A stretch of 9,637 nucleotides of DNA from Nitrososphaerota archaeon (GTDB lineage Archaea > Thermoproteota > Nitrososphaeria > Nitrososphaerales > CADDZS01). Both the position numbers and the translations under genes were made by a program. The stretch covers positions 1 to 9,637 of the forward strand of contig DAHVAI010000408.1 of the NCBI GenBank assembly GCA_027314685.1, in the 5' to 3' direction. Below the pieces are notes generated by a model. It did no database searches. It saw nothing but the letters and a program-made list of their open reading frames with translations, and was not told the origin of the DNA. The stretch's first letter is position 1. The number at the start of each line of letters is the position of its first letter. Positions 6,290 to 9,637 of the stretch are shown here, one piece after another.

Positions 6290-7321
6290 TTGCTTTGCTT
6301 TGTGGGTCTAGGCTTAGATCAATCAGTATCGCTCGTTGCTCTTAAAGTTCTACAGAACTGTGATTATATTTACTATGAAAGCTATACCTCCCCCGTAGTA
6401 AACACAAAGATTGAAGACGAAATTGGAAAGAGCGTGGAGAGAGTAAAGAGAAGTTTCGTAGAGGACGGCCACAAGATACTAGAACTAGCGCGATACTCAA
6501 ATGTGGCCCTTCTTTGTTCCGGCGATCCTCTCGTAGCAACAACGCATCAAGAACTCAGAACTCGCGCTACTGGCAAAGGTATCGAAACGCGGGTGATACA
6601 CGGTTCTTCGGTACTTACCGCAGTAGTGGGCGAGCTTGGGCTCCATGCATACAACGTTGGAAGAATCGTAACAATGACTCGAGACCCGATGCAGTACACC
6701 GCATACAATACCATCTTCAAAAATCTTCTACAGGGACTGCACACCATTGTGTTACTTGAATGGGACGAGGCTAGCGAGTTTTTTCTTTCTCCCGATTCAG
6801 CAGTCAAGAGCTTACTAGAAGCTGAGAAGGACATTCGTAATGGCGTGCTTAACAATGATACGCTCATGCTCGTAGCTTCAAGACTGGGCACCGAGAAGGC
6901 AGCAATCAGTGCTACGACCTTTGGTGAAATTGACACAGTCGAATTCGGTAAGCCTCCCCACACTCTTATGATTCCGGGGAGGTTACACTTCACAGAGAGG
7001 GAAGCTCTTGGTGCACTTTTGAAGAGGAGCGCAGACTCTCTTAGGGACAACTCAGGAGCTCTCGCCGATCTTTCAAACCTGATGGTTACAAAGTACTCGC
7101 AAAAAACACTGAACGCACTCGGAAGAGCGAAGAAGGCAGCCACTCTAGCACGTAGGGATTCCAGTTTAGCAGACGTGTTTGAAAATGTCGAGTGCTATAC
7201 TCAGGATGCAAGACGATTCTTGAACGAGGGTAAAAAGGAGCTTGCTGTGTTGAGCATAGGCTATGCAGAAGGGCTTCTGGATTCGCTGAGATTTACAAAA
7301 CAATTGGAATTCGAGTGGTAG
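6290..7321 (+). CDS. dphB: Diphthine synthase fused to a DUF357-like domain
   Basis: Cytosolic SAM-dependent methyltransferase that methylates the modified histidine intermediate of elongation factor 2 in diphthamide synthesis. Residues 1-245 cover the tetrapyrrole-methylase-like fold: LCFVGLGL (2-9), ESYTS (30-34), GDPLVATTHQELR (78-90, the SAM loop), VIHGSSVLTAVVGELGL (102-118), and IPGRLHFTEREAL (228-240). Normal Dph5/DphB is about 265 residues; this one has 343. The extra C-terminal part (about 265-343) resembles Pfam DUF357, a small helical archaeal domain of unknown role, through YTQDARRFLNEGKKELA (303-319) and IGYAEGLLDSL (323-333). TTG 6290 is chosen because the conserved M-L-x-F-V-G-L-G opening begins there and a ribosome-binding site precedes it. 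The extension may be normal for the lineage. Confidence 0.92.
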   Translation: MLCFVGLGLDQSVSLVALKVLQNCDYIYYESYTSPVVNTKIEDEIGKSVERVKRSFVEDGHKILELARYSNVALLCSGDPLVATTHQELRTRATGKGIETRVIHGSSVLTAVVGELGLHAYNVGRIVTMTRDPMQYTAYNTIFKNLLQGLHTIVLLEWDEASEFFLSPDSAVKSLLEAEKDIRNGVLNNDTLMLVASRLGTEKAAISATTFGEIDTVEFGKPPHTLMIPGRLHFTEREALGALLKRSADSLRDNSGALADLSNLMVTKYSQKTLNALGRAKKAATLARRDSSLADVFENVECYTQDARRFLNEGKKELAVLSIGYAEGLLDSLRFTKQLEFEW

Positions 7322-7326
7322 CGCTA
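7319..7326. repeat. TAGCGCTA palindrome carrying both convergent stop codons
   Basis: The perfect 8-bp palindrome TAGCGCTA contains the TAG of dphB (7319-7321) and, on the other strand, the TAG of the membrane protease gene (7324-7326). Only 2 bases separate the two coding regions, so any transcript that ends after its stop codon must run into the other gene as antisense. No T-rich terminator fits between them. Confidence 0.8.
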
Positions 7327-8274
7327 GGCTATCAAGTGCATCAAGAGAAGCGCACCCAGGCCAAGCAATATAGGGATCGGCAATCCGGGAGAGACTTCCT
7401 TGTTTCTAAATACGAAGAATGAGAGAAGCAACCCTCCATCCACCACAATCATTACGATCACGAAGGCCATAACGTTGACCAGAATTAGGGCGATTGCTGG
7501 TACCATAGTGTAGAACGCAATGTCCGCCATCCCTATCTCAATGTGGGGGAAATTCACCGTCAACAAACCAAACTCTGGCCATTTTGAAAGGCTAAACAGG
7601 CCGCTTGGAGGAGCTGTAATCACGGTATCCTTGGATTTATCGCCCACTTGCTTTACAAGCTTCCCCATTCTTCCGTAGTAGATCGCATAAATGTCGAAGA
7701 CCGCATAAACACCAGGAATGATGTAGTTGAGCGGAGTCTGTAGTAAAATTGGAAAAGAACATCCAAGTTCGAGCGCAACGAAGAAAGCGAAGAAATTGAC
7801 GATTTTACTCGAGCCAGAAAGCGCGGCGCCTATCGTTGCGAGTGAAAGGATGCTAGCAATCAGATATGGAAGGTTTGTGTTGAGACCCGCGATGAAGGAA
7901 AAGAAAAGCAACGTCACGTTGAATATCAGGAAGACGCTGACGCAAACTGAAAAAAGCTTCATCCTTTTTCTGCGGTAAAGAATTGCAAGCAGCGAGATCA
8001 CGACTACGTTTGCAACTATGAACAATCCGACAAGGATCAGTGATGCATTGATTCCATTTCCAGCGGGATTCTGAAATTGCGGTGTAGAAACGGGCACAGT
8101 AATGCTCTGGTTCAGAGAACTCGGAATAATTATGCTCGTTGGAGATGGCGGCGTGGTCGAGTTAACCGCCGCAACGCCTGTTGCAACCCTGAGCAGAGTA
8201 AGCAGAGCTACAAGCTGGAAGACCGCTGTTACGGCCAGCAGCATGACTTCGCTCCGTCCGATCGCTTTGGCCAT
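7324..8274 (-). CDS. Presenilin/signal-peptide-peptidase-like intramembrane aspartyl protease
   Basis: A 316-residue membrane protein with about nine hydrophobic segments: roughly 8-33, 77-100, 107-130, 134-151, 157-178, 184-201, 246-263, 264-290 and 296-315. This matches the nine-TM plan of presenilin-type (A22) proteases. Asp194 in AVFDIYAIYYG (TM6) corresponds to the YD motif and Asp251 in EIGMADIAFYTM (TM7) to the GxGD motif. A loop of about 45 residues lies between them, and PGLPIP (296-301) in the last segment stands for the PAL motif. Members cut peptides inside the membrane, for example signal-peptide remnants. Deviations: Phe for Tyr before the first Asp, Ala for the Gly just before the second, and GLP for PAL. 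A Ser/Thr/Pro-rich loop (38-66) follows TM1. ATG 8274 fits a leaderless promoter. The gene is downstream of the cupredoxin on the same strand. Confidence 0.72.
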   Translation of the reverse strand: MAKAIGRSEVMLLAVTAVFQLVALLTLLRVATGVAAVNSTTPPSPTSIIIPSSLNQSITVPVSTPQFQNPAGNGINASLILVGLFIVANVVVISLLAILYRRKRMKLFSVCVSVFLIFNVTLLFFSFIAGLNTNLPYLIASILSLATIGAALSGSSKIVNFFAFFVALELGCSFPILLQTPLNYIIPGVYAVFDIYAIYYGRMGKLVKQVGDKSKDTVITAPPSGLFSLSKWPEFGLLTVNFPHIEIGMADIAFYTMVPAIALILVNVMAFVIVMIVVDGGLLLSFFVFRNKEVSPGLPIPILLGLGALLLMHLIA

Positions 8275-8293
8275 GACGAGTACTATTGAAGGA

Positions 8294-8304
8294 GTTAAGT
8301 TTCG
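8294..8304 (-). promoter_or_regulatory. TATA/BRE-like element of the membrane protease gene
   Basis: Read on the minus strand this is CGAAACTTAAC: a purine-rich BRE-like CGAAA followed by ACTTAA centred about 24 bases before ATG 8274. No ribosome-binding site adjoins the ATG, so a leaderless transcript separate from the cupredoxin transcript is the simplest reading. Confidence 0.45.
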
Positions 8305-8330
8305 GGCTCTTATTGGTTTTCGATTCCAAG

Positions 8331-8344
8331 CTAAGAATTCCTAG
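8331..8344. repeat. Imperfect palindrome in the gap between cupredoxin and protease genes
   Basis: CTAAGAATTCCTAG is a dyad of 14 bases centred on GAATTC, with one mismatched pair (positions 4 and 11). It lies 26 bases past the cupredoxin stop on the minus strand and upstream of the protease promoter. It could be a weak terminator stem or an operator; no T-run follows it on the minus strand. The rest of the 95-base gap shows nothing beyond the promoter element. Confidence 0.3.
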
Positions 8345-8369
8345 TTCGTTCTGCCGATAGGTAGAGGAA

Positions 8370-9026
8370 CTACTTTAGCACTACCGTAACAGTTCCGTGC
8401 ATCCAGCCGGCATGGAACGTGCAGTAGTAATTGTATACTCCAGGAGTTGTGAATGTATAGATGAAGGTCGCACCAGGGTTCAGAATCTGGTTGAAAGACG
8501 TGGGATCTCCCGGTCTCGAAGTCACCGTATGCGCGGCTGTGTCGTTGTTTGTCCACTCGACCGTGTTGTTCACAGTCAACACGACAGTGATGTTTTGTGG
8601 GGAAAATGTGATCAAAGTTCCCGGATTAGACGAACCAGGAAGTATGCTGACAAACGCCTCAGGTGTTGCGGTTGCGGTCTTTGTGGTCGAGTGAGGGATC
8701 AATAGCGCACCGGTAAAAGCTACCGCTATTGTCGAGACCAACAGAAATCCGATTACTATCTTTGCTACATAACCTGGTGAAGGCAAACCGTCCTTGAACA
8801 ATCCGGCCGGCAGGATAATCAATCCGATGATCATCATGTATCCTGAAATGTTCTCCATCTCTTGGAATGAAGCTTGAGTCGCTGTTGGGTTGCAGGCTGA
8901 CCCGAAAAGATAGGGATTTCCTCCAGGTGGGTTACAAGGTACACCACCGAAAAAGTACCACGAAAGCTGGCCACCTACGCCGATGAATAGCAAGAACAGG
9001 CTAACGTAGAAGAGTGTCTTGTCCAT
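8370..9026 (-). CDS. Membrane-anchored cupredoxin (blue copper protein) of the terminal oxidase cluster
   Basis: A 218-residue protein with three hydrophobic segments (about 4-27, 60-77, 88-111) followed by a type-1 copper domain (about 120-218). Ligands are visible: His166 in AAHTVTS, then Cys202, His205 and Met209 in YYCTFHAGWMHG. With the N-terminus inside, the three segments place the copper domain outside the membrane, where it could pass electrons to the oxidase. The first outer loop has two cysteines (31 and 45) in a Pro/Gly-rich stretch that could form a disulfide. ATG 9026 follows the oxidase stop by one base and has AGGAG 10 bases upstream, so the two are cotranslated. It is not a CuA-type subunit II, which would have two cysteines in the loop. 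Specific partner not shown. Confidence 0.88.
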   Translation of the reverse strand: MDKTLFYVSLFLLFIGVGGQLSWYFFGGVPCNPPGGNPYLFGSACNPTATQASFQEMENISGYMMIIGLIILPAGLFKDGLPSPGYVAKIVIGFLLVSTIAVAFTGALLIPHSTTKTATATPEAFVSILPGSSNPGTLITFSPQNITVVLTVNNTVEWTNNDTAAHTVTSRPGDPTSFNQILNPGATFIYTFTTPGVYNYYCTFHAGWMHGTVTVVLK

Positions 9027-9027
9027 G

Positions 9028-9637
9028 CTATTTGAACTCCTTTTGTTTCGGCATCGAGTTTGAGCTCAAACCGATTCCACCTTGCCCGAGAGAGGCTCCT
9101 TTGCCGAGCATTGTCGAGGTTGATTCGTCTGCACGAATTGATGGCGTTGGGATAGGCGCGGACGAAGGTGCAAGAAGCTCCTCGAGCGATCTTGGGGTCG
9201 GGATCGTTGCAACTGTCGGTCCAGTCATAGTCTTCAGAATGTTCCAAATGAATGGTAGTTGTGCAGCCGCCGCGAAGATCGCGAAAAACAGTGCCATATC
9301 CAAATACAGCTGGTAACTAAGCGTGACGGTAAAAGGCAGCAAGGCTGGCTGTACGGGTGCGAAAAGTCTTCTTCCGACGCCCAAATATCCCATCGCTGCG
9401 AAAGTGAACGCTAGTCCGAATCCACCCACGATAGTCCCCCAAAGATGAATCTCGCCAAGGGTCTTGCTGTACCACTGCTTACCGGAGATTTCTGGGAGTA
9501 TGTAGTAGAGAACCCCGAATGCAGCAAGAATAATTCCATCGAGACCGTTAAAGTGAAAATGAGACACCACGGCGTAAGTATTGTGCAGGTAGACATCAAA
9601 CGCAGGATTTGCCTGTTCTGTGCCCATGATGCCTCCG
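9028..9637 (-). CDS. Heme-copper oxidase subunit I, C-terminal part (5' end outside the window)
   Basis: The last 202 residues of the catalytic subunit of an aerobic terminal oxidase, an integral membrane protein reducing O2 to water. The frame is open beyond the first internal ATG (9627) to the window edge, and the preceding codons read GGI, as in the family's GGxxG segment, so the gene clearly continues upstream. LHNTYAVVSHFHF carries the paired histidines (HFH) that ligate the two hemes, one for the high-spin and one for the low-spin heme. Further helices follow: GIILAAFGVLYYILPEISG, an LWGTIVGGFGLAFTFAAMGYLG stretch with the GRR turn, and a last helix near LYLDMALFFAIFAAAAQ. After the membrane part comes a tail of about 55 residues rich in Pro, Ser and Gly. 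The cupredoxin gene follows after one base. Confidence 0.93.
   Translation of the reverse strand, partial: GGIMGTEQANPAFDVYLHNTYAVVSHFHFNGLDGIILAAFGVLYYILPEISGKQWYSKTLGEIHLWGTIVGGFGLAFTFAAMGYLGVGRRLFAPVQPALLPFTVTLSYQLYLDMALFFAIFAAAAQLPFIWNILKTMTGPTVATIPTPRSLEELLAPSSAPIPTPSIRADESTSTMLGKGASLGQGGIGLSSNSMPKQKEFK
9036..9042 (-). promoter_or_regulatory. Shine-Dalgarno site for the cupredoxin gene
   Basis: On the minus strand AAGGAG lies inside the last codons of the oxidase gene, with 10 bases between it and ATG 9026. It supports this start and a shared transcript with the oxidase. Confidence 0.6.

Noticed and set aside
6547..7143. A 198-residue open frame antisense to dphB
   Set aside because: The sense strand encodes conserved diphthine synthase motifs through this stretch. 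The antisense product is Ser-rich, without motifs, ribosome-binding site or promoter.
8397..8705. Plus-strand frames opposite the cupredoxin gene
   Set aside because: The minus strand carries the copper ligands and membrane segments in one clean frame. The plus-strand frames are Arg/Val-rich shadows with no motif.
1..9637. Mobile elements, CRISPR arrays, tRNA or rRNA genes
   Set aside because: No transposase or integrase motifs, no regularly spaced direct repeats, no terminal inverted repeats and no tRNA-like arms were seen in the gaps, all of which are short.

Overview
The window looks like chromosomal DNA from an archaeon. The clearest marker is a diphthine synthase (the diphthamide-pathway methyltransferase of archaea and eukaryotes). 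Supporting signs are a presenilin-type membrane aspartyl protease of the archaeal kind, AT-rich TATA-like elements placed about 24-28 bases before ATG codons with no ribosome-binding site (leaderless promoters), and frequent TTG starts. A heme-copper oxidase subunit I next to a membrane-anchored blue-copper protein points to aerobic respiration. I lean towards a Nitrososphaerota (Thaumarchaeota)-type organism, perhaps a heterotrophic one because of the acyl-CoA genes, but this is an inference and other aerobic archaea are possible.

Layout. Bases 1-84 hold the 3' end of an unidentified plus-strand gene, followed by a hairpin terminator (108-151). An 11-bp imperfect palindrome containing a TATA-like core (158-186) precedes a 14-TM-type DHA2-family MFS exporter whose true start codon is uncertain (TTG 238, or ACG 217). 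A leaderless promoter then drives thioredoxin reductase (1686-2633). An 80-base gap with TTAAG-type repeats separates it from a tight cluster: enoyl-CoA hydratase, acyl-CoA dehydrogenase, and a divergent EtfB/EtfA pair (2714-6235; gaps of 13 and 18 bases, then a 4-base overlap). Diphthine synthase fused to a C-terminal DUF357-like domain follows (6290-7321). It converges, with 2 bases between stop codons, on a minus-strand group: a nine-TM presenilin/SPP-like protease (7324-8274), and upstream of it a three-TM cupredoxin (8370-9026) directly after a heme-copper oxidase subunit I gene that runs off the right edge (9028-9637).

How the genes may work together. The acyl-CoA dehydrogenase would oxidise an acyl-CoA to an enoyl-CoA, the hydratase would hydrate it, and the ETF-like pair would be expected to take the electrons. 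However, both ETF subunits lack the residues I would use to recognise normal FAD and AMP binding, so the electron route is doubtful. The cupredoxin is a plausible electron donor or accessory to the oxidase.

The points most worth checking are the degenerate ETF pair, the presenilin-like protein with GMAD instead of GxGD, the start codon and operator of the MFS gene, and the Dph5-DUF357 fusion. I saw no tRNA, rRNA, CRISPR array, insertion sequence or integration site.
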